Below are positions 1-8,181 of a stretch of DNA of 64,000 bases, piece by piece. Where the stretch lies: positions 2,232,001-2,296,000 of the forward strand of contig OY763414.1 of assembly GCA_963667435.1 (NCBI GenBank), in the 5' to 3' direction. A program made the translations under genes and the position numbers. Below the pieces are notes generated by a model that was not told the DNA's origin, did no database searches, and saw only the letters and a program-made list of their open reading frames with translations. The stretch comes from Marispirochaeta sp963667435. Its GTDB lineage: Bacteria > Spirochaetota > Spirochaetia > JC444 > Marispirochaetaceae. Position 1 is the first letter of the stretch. Each line of letters opens with the position of its first letter.

Positions 1-214
1 GGGTATGCCCGATACCGCAGCTGCCGGTTAGACCTTTCGGCACGGCAGCACTCAATACCCGAATTTTACCGGGACGCTTCACAATAGTTATGGTACCGGC
101 ATTTTCTACCGCTATTCCGGCAGAATCATACCCCCGGTACTCCAGTCTGCGCAGCCCTTGAAGAAGAACTTCAGAAGAGACCCTCCGGCCGACATAGCCC
201 ACTATTCCACACAT
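1..214 (-). CDS. glmS: Glutamine--fructose-6-phosphate aminotransferase, N-terminal part (partial at left edge)
   Basis: Only the first 71 codons are in the window; the rest lies beyond position 1. The product makes glucosamine-6-phosphate from fructose-6-phosphate and glutamine, the first step to UDP-GlcNAc and peptidoglycan. The translation begins MCGIVGYVG, so Cys2, the N-terminal nucleophile of class-II glutamine amidotransferases, directly follows the start Met, and the family motif RRLEYRGYDSAG follows at about residue 22. It lies 66 bp downstream of the cNMP-binding regulator on the same strand and could be co-transcribed with it. The identification is firm for the part seen; nothing can be said about the sugar-isomerase domains. 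Confidence 0.95.
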   Translation of the reverse strand, partial: MCGIVGYVGRRVSSEVLLQGLRRLEYRGYDSAGIAVENAGTITIVKRPGKIRVLSAAVPKGLTGSCGIGHT

Positions 215-280
215 ATTTATATCCTCGAAAAGTAAGATCTTACGCCTGAAAGTACCACAGGCATCAGAGAATAACCAGCA

Positions 281-907
281 TCAGCCGGCAGATGCACTCT
301 CTGCCAGGTCATAGAGCTTATCTTTATCCCGCAGTGTCATCAGGCTGCTCTCAGTCTTAACGATTCCCTGTTCAGCGAGATTCTCAATATATTTCAGCAC
401 CGCCTCCTGGGGAAGTTCCAGATTCAGACTTATTTCCCGGGAAAGCTTATGGTATTCCAGACGAGCCTGCTCAAAGCCGTTTTCAGCAAAGGCATAGTAT
501 ATATTCAGAGCAATGAGCCCCTTCTTGTTCTGCTTAACCAGATGCTGTATCTGATTATTGGTGTGCTGCAGCCTCCGGCAGAGCTTGTCGATTACATTGA
601 GGGCAATACGGGCATTCTTTTCTATCATCCCGAGAAAACCTTCACGGTTGAACGCAAGCAGGCGTACTGTGCCCACTGCGGTAGCTGTGGCAGTACGTTC
701 CACCTGATTTACAATAGCCATCTCTCCAAAGAAATCGCCCTTCCCCAGTACGGCAAGAATATGCTCTTTCCCGCCGATCATTTTACTGATCCTTATGTTG
801 CCCTCCTGGATAATATACATTTTATCCCCGGGCTCCCCTTCCTGAAAAAGAACCTTTCCCGAGTCCACCATAAGGCCGTATTTATCATAAAGTCTGTTAT
901 CTTCCAT
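281..907 (-). CDS. Cyclic nucleotide-binding (Crp/Fnr-like) regulator
   Basis: A 208-aa protein. Residues about 15-105 form a cyclic-nucleotide-binding beta-roll, with the phosphate-binding-cassette pattern FGEMA followed by RTATA near residues 60-75. Residues 110-200 are helical and may form a winged-helix output, but I cannot point to a clear recognition helix, so DNA binding is inferred and a protein-binding role is possible. The ATG start is preceded by GGGAGC at good spacing. It lies just upstream of glmS on the same strand and is divergent from the lipoprotein gene. The ligand (cAMP, c-di-GMP or other) cannot be told from sequence. Confidence 0.8.
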   Translation of the reverse strand: MEDNRLYDKYGLMVDSGKVLFQEGEPGDKMYIIQEGNIRISKMIGGKEHILAVLGKGDFFGEMAIVNQVERTATATAVGTVRLLAFNREGFLGMIEKNARIALNVIDKLCRRLQHTNNQIQHLVKQNKKGLIALNIYYAFAENGFEQARLEYHKLSREISLNLELPQEAVLKYIENLAEQGIVKTESSLMTLRDKDKLYDLAESASAG

Positions 908-1000
908 TAAGTATAGCTCCCGGCTAAATTTTCGGCAGAATGCTGAAGCAAATCCAGCTGTTTCACAGTACCAGAGTACATAAAACAGAAGGAGCTTTCA

Positions 1001-2038
1001 ATGACACAGTTACGTCTGCTTTTCATTATTCCACTGGTTCTACTCTGGTGCTGCTGCACTCCTCTTATCGACCTGGCGGAAACAGGTGAGACCTTCGGGG
1101 TTACAGGAGCCGACCTCACCCCACCGGTTTTGGGACCCGCAGGTGCTGTTGATTCTTTTACATTCAGCCTCAGCTTCAATGAACCTCTCGGTGCATTTCA
1201 TCTGGAAAATATCTCTCCCGGGATAGGAGATCCCCAGGTGGTCTTCGATGGAACAGAGGTAATGATTGAATCCTCTTCTGCCCAGATCCCCGGGACTGAA
1301 TATTCTCTGGACATACGGGCAACTGATACCGCAGGGAATTCCCAGCAGCTGATAGTCCGCTGCTACGGCTACAACGCTGATATCGCCGGCCTCCTGATTA
1401 ACGAGTTTACCTGTCAGGGCAGCAGTACCCATCCGGACGTTTTAGAACTGAAGGTTACCGAAAGTGGCAACCTTGCCGGGATGGCTGTCCTGGAGGGCAC
1501 CGACTCCAATTGGGATCAACGGATAATCCTGCCTGAATGTGCAGTTACCCCCGGAGATTTCATTCTGATCCATTTTAAACCCCAGGGTATTCCCGAAGAA
1601 GTGGATGAAACTGGTGCAGTTGATATCTCCGGAGGGCTCGACAGTCATCCTGAGGCCAGGGATTTCTGGGTGCCCGAAGGGTGCGGGCTTTCTGGAAACA
1701 ATGGAGTACTTACGGTCTATACAAACCCCTGCGGGGCTCTCATTGATGCTGTAGTATATTCCAACAGAACATCAACATCAGATACAACCTACAGAGGATT
1801 CGGCAGCAGCAGTATGCTAAACAAAGTGGATACGGTGACAGAGGAAGGTGGATGGACCGGAGAAGAAGCAATACTCAGACCGGAGGATGCAGTTGATCCG
1901 GAAGATTCCACCGCCACCAGGTCAATCTGCAGGACCGCTGTTCCCACAGATACAGACAGCAGTGCCGACTGGCATATCGTTCCAACCAGTACTGCAAGTT
2001 TTGGAGAGATAAACAGTGATGAGGTATATATTCCCTGA
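1001..2038 (+). CDS. Exported lipoprotein with lamin-tail-like segment
   Basis: A 345-aa protein. It opens with a hydrophobic signal peptide ending in a Cys-rich stretch (WCCCTP, residues 17-22) that fits a lipoprotein processing site. The mature part starts with an Ig-like/E-set-like stretch (about 40-125), then a segment beginning LLINEFTCQG and containing DVLEL (about 130-260), which resembles lamin-tail domains (LTD) of secreted bacterial proteins. The start is supported by AAGGAG upstream of the ATG. Its 3' end meets the thioredoxin gene tail to tail with only 5 bp between the stops. It probably sits at the cell envelope; function unknown. Confidence 0.75.
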   Translation: MTQLRLLFIIPLVLLWCCCTPLIDLAETGETFGVTGADLTPPVLGPAGAVDSFTFSLSFNEPLGAFHLENISPGIGDPQVVFDGTEVMIESSSAQIPGTEYSLDIRATDTAGNSQQLIVRCYGYNADIAGLLINEFTCQGSSTHPDVLELKVTESGNLAGMAVLEGTDSNWDQRIILPECAVTPGDFILIHFKPQGIPEEVDETGAVDISGGLDSHPEARDFWVPEGCGLSGNNGVLTVYTNPCGALIDAVVYSNRTSTSDTTYRGFGSSSMLNKVDTVTEEGGWTGEEAILRPEDAVDPEDSTATRSICRTAVPTDTDSSADWHIVPTSTASFGEINSDEVYIP

Positions 2039-2043
2039 GGGTA

Positions 2044-2367
2044 TCAGAGATAGGGAGTAAAAAGATCCACGATAGCCTGTTTCGAGCCTGCACCGACCTG
2101 CTGCTTAACAACTTCTCCGCCGTTGAAAACCATTAAAGTCGGGATGCTGATAATGTTATACTGCTGGGCAAGGTCACCGACTTCGTCTACGTTTACCTTG
2201 GCAACCTTCACCCTATCTGCATACTCGGTGGATATTTCTTCCAGGACCGGCGCAATCATACGGCAGGGAACACACCATTCCGCCCAGAAATCTACAATTA
2301 CAGGGATATCTGATTTGAGAACCTCCGACTCGAAATTAGCCGCAGTGATTGTTACTTCGTTGCTCAT
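2044..2367 (-). CDS. trxA: Thioredoxin with CVPC active site
   Basis: A 107-aa single-domain thioredoxin, the normal length for the family. The active site at residues 31-35 reads WCVPC rather than the canonical WCGPC; the cis-proline loop (SIPTLMVF, about 74-81) and the buried Asp (VDFWAEW) are present. It reduces protein disulfides in the cytoplasm. It lies 18 bp downstream of the unknown 260-aa gene and so at the far end of the tryptophan operon, suggesting read-through transcription. Substitution of Gly by Val between the cysteines may shift the redox potential; that is inference. Confidence 0.93.
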   Translation of the reverse strand: MSNEVTITAANFESEVLKSDIPVIVDFWAEWCVPCRMIAPVLEEISTEYADRVKVAKVNVDEVGDLAQQYNIISIPTLMVFNGGEVVKQQVGAGSKQAIVDLFTPYL

Positions 2368-2385
2368 GGTTCCTCCTGATAAGGA

Positions 2386-3168
2386 CTATTTCTGAATCTT
2401 GAAATCATTCAAGCGAAAATCATTGATAACAGTATGCACATATTGGATCATCTTTTCCAGATAATTACGGTCTTTCACGGAGAGAATCTCGTTACCATGC
2501 ATCTTTTTTATTTCATCAAGCAGCTCATGGAGCAGATGCCCGGAATCTACCAGAAAACGCTGCTCTTCCCTTTCTATCTCACGCACATTGCGGGGAAAAC
2601 GGTCGAACATACCAGCATAGATTGCCAACCGGGGAGAGACGCCACCCTTGGCATCACTCCAGAGATCAAAAATACGGGATTCCAGGACCACCCGGGGACC
2701 GGAGTAGAGAGTAGGAGAGACTTCCCGCATGCAGCGTTCGACATCCGGCCAGTGAAGCCGTTCAAACTCGTTCATTGCACCAAAAAGCTTGATCAACTCG
2801 TATGATGCTTCAGGATGGATCTTTCGATCAGGATACCCGACAATCTTTTCTTTGTTCTGCAGAATGATACGGTCTGCAAAACTTTGAGCCGGCCTGGTAT
2901 TCTTCGCTGCTGTGCGCTCAAGCGCTTTGTTGGTTTCCCTGCCGGCCCGGTCCTCCTCCTTTTTCCGTAGCTGCTGAATTGTCACCAGCTCAGCATGCAG
3001 GAAAGAAGCCATATCAAACCGGGCTTTGAGAGCACCTAAATAGCGGTCTTCAAAATCATTTTTTAATTTTCCCGACTTCATGAACTGTACAATGTAGTGG
3101 TCGTACTCCTTGAGAATACGGTCCCTGGCCTGTTCTATTTCATCAAAACTTAGTTTACTCTTCTTCAT
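2386..3168 (-). CDS. Unknown 260-aa protein coupled to trpA
   Basis: I do not recognise a family. The protein is highly charged and mainly helical, with a coiled-coil-prone stretch around residues 55-90 and no signal peptide or membrane segment, so it is probably cytoplasmic. Its start codon lies 14 bp inside the end of trpA, which implies translational coupling with the tryptophan operon, and thioredoxin follows 18 bp later. No motif suggests a role in tryptophan synthesis. The overlap and the clean long frame make it a real gene. Confidence 0.75.
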   Translation of the reverse strand: MKKSKLSFDEIEQARDRILKEYDHYIVQFMKSGKLKNDFEDRYLGALKARFDMASFLHAELVTIQQLRKKEEDRAGRETNKALERTAAKNTRPAQSFADRIILQNKEKIVGYPDRKIHPEASYELIKLFGAMNEFERLHWPDVERCMREVSPTLYSGPRVVLESRIFDLWSDAKGGVSPRLAIYAGMFDRFPRNVREIEREEQRFLVDSGHLLHELLDEIKKMHGNEILSVKDRNYLEKMIQYVHTVINDFRLNDFKIQK

Positions 3169-3916
3169 TCTTACATAACCGTCTGGTAAAGTCTCTTATC
3201 TCTTTATAGACTCTATCGGCATTACCATCAACGGTTTGAGCAATAAGATTCACCAGGGCGGATCCCACCACCGGCGCATGAACATGAGGACCAAGCTGGG
3301 CTATCTGTGCCTCCGTGCGGATTCCAAATCCTGCAAAAATCTCCATCCCTGTTTTCTTCAGATTCTCCAGAAATGAAATAAGCTCCTCTGAGATTTCGGT
3401 CTGTCTGCCGGTTATTCCCTGACGCAGAGCTGTGTAAACCCATCTTTCACCAAGGGTTGCAATCTCCTTTAAACGCAGCTCTGATATTGTCGGAACCACA
3501 ACAGGGACAATGGGCATACCCAGGTTTTTTCCTGCTGCATACAGACCGTCATCACTACCGGCCACAAGATCCGGAACAATCAATCCCTGAACCCCTGCAG
3601 TCTTTGCCCGCTGAATAAAGGTCTCAATGCCAATTGCAACAACAGGATTGGCATAGGTCATGATAAACACCGGAACATCAGACAGAGCAGCAATCTTCCC
3701 GGCCAGTTCAAAGCCACCGTTCAGGGTAAACCCTGCTTCCAGAGCTTCACTGCAGGCGGCCTGTATAACAGGTCCGTCAGCGGTAGGATCAGAAAAGGGG
3801 AACTGCAGCTCAATATAGGAGGCTCCCCCGTCAATAAGACCTTTCGCAACCGAAAGACTTACCTCGCCATTCGGATACCAGGCAATCATGTGGGTCATTA
3901 CTCTGTGCTTACTCAT
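3155..3916 (-). CDS. trpA: Tryptophan synthase alpha chain
   Basis: It cleaves indole-3-glycerol phosphate to indole and glyceraldehyde-3-phosphate. The 253-aa TIM barrel carries the catalytic pair expected from E. coli E49/D60: Glu36 in YIELQFPFSDP and Asp47 in TADGP. The usual Gly after the catalytic Glu-Leu is Gln here (ELQ instead of ELG). I place the start at the ATG giving MSKHRV, since GGGAGG lies about 9 nt upstream and the ATG overlaps the trpB stop by 8 bp; an in-frame upstream start would overlap trpB further. It is the last biosynthetic gene of the operon. Confidence 0.95.
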   Translation of the reverse strand: MSKHRVMTHMIAWYPNGEVSLSVAKGLIDGGASYIELQFPFSDPTADGPVIQAACSEALEAGFTLNGGFELAGKIAALSDVPVFIMTYANPVVAIGIETFIQRAKTAGVQGLIVPDLVAGSDDGLYAAGKNLGMPIVPVVVPTISELRLKEIATLGERWVYTALRQGITGRQTEISEELISFLENLKKTGMEIFAGFGIRTEAQIAQLGPHVHAPVVGSALVNLIAQTVDGNADRVYKEIRDFTRRLCKNEEE

Positions 3917-5132
3917 TTCCTTCCGCCTCCCGGGCAAGAAATTCTCTCCATTTATCTCCGTCCAGAGCCTGGGCCGAAATAAACAGATCCTTGTCTCCCC
4001 GGCCGGACATATTCACAATTACCGCCTTATCCGGCGATAGATTTGCAGCCTGCTTCATAACCTCCGCTCCTGCATGGGCAGACTCGAGAGCAAAGATCAC
4101 CCCTTCAGTTCTGGCGAAACGCCTTACAGCATTTAGAGCGTCGCTGTCCGTAGCAGATGTAAATTCTACTCTTCCGCTTTGCCCCAGATAGGCCAGCTCC
4201 GGCCCTATACCCGGGTAATCGAGACCGGCGGATATTGAATGGGTGTGCAGAACCTGACCGTCTGAATCCGTCAGGAAAAGACTTTTGTACCCCTGGATAA
4301 TTCCCTCTCTTGAACCGGTGCCGTTCATTCTTGCTGCATGCTCTCCACTTTCAAGCCCTCGGCCGCCCGCTTCGACCCCAACCAGTCTGGGGTGATCTTT
4401 TTCAATAAAAGGAGCAAAAAAACCAATAGAGTTTGACCCCCCCCCTACACAGGCAACAAGGGCATCCACATCAAGATCCCGTTCTGCAATCTGCTGTTCC
4501 GTCTCTTTCCCGATAATCGACTGAAACTCTTTAACTATTTGCGGGTAGGGATGAGGACCAAGTGCACTGCCGATCAGGTAATGGGTATCCTGAAAGTTTT
4601 CCGCCCAGTCCCGCAGTGCCTCATTTACCGCATCTTTCAGTGTTCTGGACCCGGATGAAACAGGGACAACCTTTGCACCAAACAACTCCATCCAGAAAAC
4701 ATTCGGCCGCTGCCTGCGGATATCCACCTCCCCCATGTAGACGGTACAGTCAAAGCCTAGTTTGGCGCATACCGCCGCGGTTGCCACTCCGTGCTGTCCG
4801 GCTCCTGTTTCGGCAATAATCCTTGTTTTCCCCATTCTCCGGGTAAGCAGCGCCTGTCCGAGGGCATTATTGATCTTATGAGCTCCGGTATGTGCCAGGC
4901 CCTCCATCTTCACATAAATCTGTGCCCCGCCAATCTCCCTGCTGAGGTTGGCCGCATGCATCATAGGTGTTGGGCGGCCGACAAACTCTGCAGCGTAGCG
5001 GTCAAACTCTTCCCTAAACCCGGGATCACCCTTCCAGCGGTTGAATGCTTCTTCAAGTTCTTCCACAGGACGTTTGAGCACTTCTGCAACATAGCGCCCG
5101 CCGAAGCCTCCGTAATATCCTTTTTCCGACAT
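3909..5132 (-). CDS. trpB: Tryptophan synthase beta chain
   Basis: A PLP enzyme condensing indole and serine to tryptophan. At 407 aa it matches the TrpB1 class. The PLP lysine is K86 in HTGAHKINNA, the catalytic acid is E108 in AETGAGQHG, and the phosphate-binding GGGSNS loop is near residue 230. The segment before the lysine reads KMEGLAHTGAHK, not the common KREDLNHTGAHK. GGAG lies 7 nt before the ATG. It sits 12 bp downstream of trpCF and overlaps trpA by 8 bp, matching formation of an alpha-beta complex. Confidence 0.96.
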   Translation of the reverse strand: MSEKGYYGGFGGRYVAEVLKRPVEELEEAFNRWKGDPGFREEFDRYAAEFVGRPTPMMHAANLSREIGGAQIYVKMEGLAHTGAHKINNALGQALLTRRMGKTRIIAETGAGQHGVATAAVCAKLGFDCTVYMGEVDIRRQRPNVFWMELFGAKVVPVSSGSRTLKDAVNEALRDWAENFQDTHYLIGSALGPHPYPQIVKEFQSIIGKETEQQIAERDLDVDALVACVGGGSNSIGFFAPFIEKDHPRLVGVEAGGRGLESGEHAARMNGTGSREGIIQGYKSLFLTDSDGQVLHTHSISAGLDYPGIGPELAYLGQSGRVEFTSATDSDALNAVRRFARTEGVIFALESAHAGAEVMKQAANLSPDKAVIVNMSGRGDKDLFISAQALDGDKWREFLAREAEGNE

Positions 5133-5144
5133 ATTAATACTCCG

Positions 5145-6581
5145 TCACTGATTATCGAGGGCCTCAAAAAGCCGCTTCAGCTTATCGTGGTCTTTTTTCC
5201 CCGGGGTTTCTTCAACCCCTGAGGAGAGATCAATCAATTCAGGCTTGAATGCCTGAACAATTCCTGCTGCATTATCCGCGTCTATACCGCCAGCAAGCCA
5301 GAGAGGCCCCTTTTCTGCTGCCCTTCGTGCCAGAGCCTCATCAACCTGCCGGCCGGTTCCTCCCCGAACACCTTTAACCCGGGCATCAAGCAGAACCCGG
5401 GGCGACCGGTAATTTTCAGCCTCTTTCAGGTCTTTATCGCTCCCTGCACGAACGGCCTTGTAATAAGGAAAGGCAGTATGGCTGCAGTTCTCAGGGAGCT
5501 CCTCACCGTGAAACTGCACTGCATCAATTAAGCCGTCTTCAAGAAGAGATTTTACCTCTTCAGGCAGCATTCCATCATATTCATCTGTTACCACCACCGC
5601 CACCTTCAGCGCTGTCACCGTTTCAAGATTCCGGAGCAGACCCCCCGAAGCTCTGCGGGGAGATTCGGCGAAAACAAACCCCAGAATGTCAGCTCCGAGG
5701 CTTTCTGCATATATGGCATCTTCCCTGCAGGTAATGCCGCAGATCTTTACCAGCGGCCGCCGGGGATGACTGTTTCGCTTCTCAACCAGACAACGCCAGA
5801 ACCTGAGATTCTCACTCGGCGCTGAAGCTGCAGCAACCAGCTCCTTTAGTCGTTCCGGATACCGCACCACAGTTTCGCCTATCAGAATTCCGGAAAACCC
5901 GGAAGAACGCACAAGACGGATATCCTCACCAAAAGAAATGCCAGACTCAAATATTAGCTGTGTCTCCCAGCTTATCATCCGGGCTACCCCTAATGGCAGA
6001 AGAAGGTCAGTCCGGAAAGAGGTAAGATCCCTACAGTTTATCCCGGTACGCTCCGGGTGAAACCGTTCCGCCTTCTCAACATCTTCCCGGGTATGAACTT
6101 CAACCAATGGCTGAAGACCGAGAGCTTTGCATCGGAAGTAGAGTTTCTCCAGAATATCTCCGTCCAGAAGAGCAGCAATCAGCAGTACAGCGTCTGCACC
6201 TGCCCTGTAGGTGATTTCCAGATCCTCCTCATCGAGAATGAATTCCTTCCGTAGGATTGCGGTTTGGGGGTAAGCAGCTTTTATCCGCATAAGATCTTCA
6301 AGAGACCCGTGAAAATGGTCCTCCTCTGTAAGAACAGAGATCGACCTGACCCCCGCTTCCACATAGCGTCCTGCCTGTTCAACAGGGTCAAGGCTGCTGT
6401 TGATTATACCCTTTGACGGAGAACCCCGCTTGATTTCACAGATAAGCGGAGGATCGCTAAGAAAAGGTATTAGCGGTGCAATTCGTTTTGCCGGAACATC
6501 AGCCCCCAGCGCATGCCCCTCAACATCAATCCTCTTTTTCCGCAAATCGGCAATCTGCTGCAGGATATTTGTTTTGCTCAT
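5145..6581 (-). CDS. trpCF: Fused indole-3-glycerol phosphate synthase / phosphoribosylanthranilate isomerase
   Basis: A 478-aa bifunctional protein covering two consecutive steps. Residues 1 to about 255 are the IGPS (TrpC) barrel, with ICEIKRGSPSKG (E49, K51) and the catalytic-lysine motif LRKEF near residue 110. From about residue 275 comes the PRAI (TrpF) barrel, opening with VKICGIT (catalytic Cys) and ending with the phosphate-binding LAGGIDADN and IDLSSGVE motifs. The order C then F is the same as in the enterobacterial fusion. Its ATG overlaps the trpGD stop by 4 bp (ATGA type), so it is translationally coupled. Confidence 0.96.
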   Translation of the reverse strand: MSKTNILQQIADLRKKRIDVEGHALGADVPAKRIAPLIPFLSDPPLICEIKRGSPSKGIINSSLDPVEQAGRYVEAGVRSISVLTEEDHFHGSLEDLMRIKAAYPQTAILRKEFILDEEDLEITYRAGADAVLLIAALLDGDILEKLYFRCKALGLQPLVEVHTREDVEKAERFHPERTGINCRDLTSFRTDLLLPLGVARMISWETQLIFESGISFGEDIRLVRSSGFSGILIGETVVRYPERLKELVAAASAPSENLRFWRCLVEKRNSHPRRPLVKICGITCREDAIYAESLGADILGFVFAESPRRASGGLLRNLETVTALKVAVVVTDEYDGMLPEEVKSLLEDGLIDAVQFHGEELPENCSHTAFPYYKAVRAGSDKDLKEAENYRSPRVLLDARVKGVRGGTGRQVDEALARRAAEKGPLWLAGGIDADNAAGIVQAFKPELIDLSSGVEETPGKKDHDKLKRLFEALDNQ

Positions 6582-8170
6582 GCCTTTGAGGCCGTCCTGA
6601 CTGCATCCAGCTTACGCTGTACCAATCCTTCATCAAGAGCCCTGACCGCTTGTGAATATCCTTCTGCAAGATCCTTCGCCACACCGGCAACAAATAGTGC
6701 GGCTCCTGCATTAAGACAGACTGCGGCCTTTATGGCGGGGCTACCTTTTCCCTCAAGGATATCCCGGGCCATGACGGCATTTTCCTCTCCTTCACCACCT
6801 TTTAGATCATCAAGGCTGTACCTCGGGATTCCCAGAGTCTCCGGATCAAATTCTTCACTCAGCAATTCATCTCCCTCGGCAAAATGAACAATCCTTGTAG
6901 GACCGGTTACGGTAATCTCATCAAGGCCGTCTGAGCCGTGGACTATCATACCTTTCTTTATCCCCAACAGCAGTGCTGCCCGGGCCATGAGCTCACACTT
7001 CTCCGCCTCAAACACCCCTATCAGCTGATACTCCGCACCCGCCGGATTCGCCAGAGGACCAAGCATATTCATTATTGTTTTAAACCCTAATTCCCGGCGA
7101 ACCGGTGCGGCATGCCGCATTGCTCCATGAAATTTCGGGGCAAACAGGAAGGCGAAATCATGTTCATTGATCATCTTTTCAGCTGCCTCAGCACCAATAT
7201 CAATATTGATTCCCAGGGCTTTGTAAAAATCAGCACTACCGCTTTTTGAGCTTATAGCCCGGTTCCCGTGCTTTGCCACCGAGGCACCGCATGCTGATGC
7301 AATAAGAGCGGCCATTGAACTGATATTGAAAGTGCCATGTCCATCGCCGCCGGTACCGCATGTATCCAGCACCGGCCTGTCAGTCTTAACCGGAACCCGC
7401 TTCTCCTGCAGAACCCGCGCACACCCCGCGACTTCTTCCGGGGTAATACCTTTTGCATTAAGTGCTGTTAAAAACGCTGCTAATTTGGCAGGAGAAACAC
7501 TTCCTTCAGTAACTTCCCGCATAAAGCCGACGGCTTCACTTAAAGAAAGATCCTCCCCCGCTATTATCCGGAGAAGATTATTCTGCAGAGGATATGGTTC
7601 GCGGCGATATTCCAGAAAGTTGGCAAGAAGCTTTTTTCCTTCTTCAGAAGCAATTGACTCTGGATGAAACTGTACACCCTCAATATCAAACTCACGATGC
7701 CGAATCCCCATGATCTCGCCGTCATCAGTTCTCGCGCTTACCTCAAGAACATCCGGAAGCGAACCTTCCTCCACCGCCAGGGAGTGGTACCGGGTAAAGA
7801 CTGATCTCGGCTGAAGATTCCGGAACAGTCCGCGTCCGTCATTGCTGACCTCCTGTGTTTTTCCGTGAACAATATGACCTGCCGGAACAATATTTGCACC
7901 GAAGGCTTCGCCTATGGCCTGATGACCGAGGCAGATCCCTAAAATGGGGACCTTCCCTGAAAAATGGCGAATCGCTTCGATACTTATACCGGCATCTGCA
8001 GGTTTTCCAGGACCAGGAGAAATAATCAAGCCTTTAAGAGGCAGTTTGTCCAGTTCATCTACGGTGATTTTGTCATTCCGGTATACCTTAACCGGGATAT
8101 GAGTCATCTCCAGAAGATACTGGTAGATATTAAACGTAAAAGAATCGTAATTATCAATCAGTACATACAT
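6578..8170 (-). CDS. trpGD: Fused anthranilate synthase glutaminase / anthranilate phosphoribosyltransferase
   Basis: A 530-aa fusion. Residues 1-190 are a class-I glutamine amidotransferase, with Cys80 in GICLGHQ and the His169/Glu171 dyad in FHPES, supplying ammonia to TrpE. Residues from about 200 to the end are TrpD, with the PRPP-binding DTCGTGGDG motif near residue 265 and KHGNRAISS after it. AAAGGAG precedes the ATG. It lies 11 bp downstream of trpE and overlaps trpCF by 4 bp. The G-D fusion is like that of enteric bacteria. No frameshift or missing catalytic residue is seen. Confidence 0.96.
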   Translation of the reverse strand: MYVLIDNYDSFTFNIYQYLLEMTHIPVKVYRNDKITVDELDKLPLKGLIISPGPGKPADAGISIEAIRHFSGKVPILGICLGHQAIGEAFGANIVPAGHIVHGKTQEVSNDGRGLFRNLQPRSVFTRYHSLAVEEGSLPDVLEVSARTDDGEIMGIRHREFDIEGVQFHPESIASEEGKKLLANFLEYRREPYPLQNNLLRIIAGEDLSLSEAVGFMREVTEGSVSPAKLAAFLTALNAKGITPEEVAGCARVLQEKRVPVKTDRPVLDTCGTGGDGHGTFNISSMAALIASACGASVAKHGNRAISSKSGSADFYKALGINIDIGAEAAEKMINEHDFAFLFAPKFHGAMRHAAPVRRELGFKTIMNMLGPLANPAGAEYQLIGVFEAEKCELMARAALLLGIKKGMIVHGSDGLDEITVTGPTRIVHFAEGDELLSEEFDPETLGIPRYSLDDLKGGEGEENAVMARDILEGKGSPAIKAAVCLNAGAALFVAGVAKDLAEGYSQAVRALDEGLVQRKLDAVRTASKA

Positions 8171-8181
8171 GGCTGTCTCCT

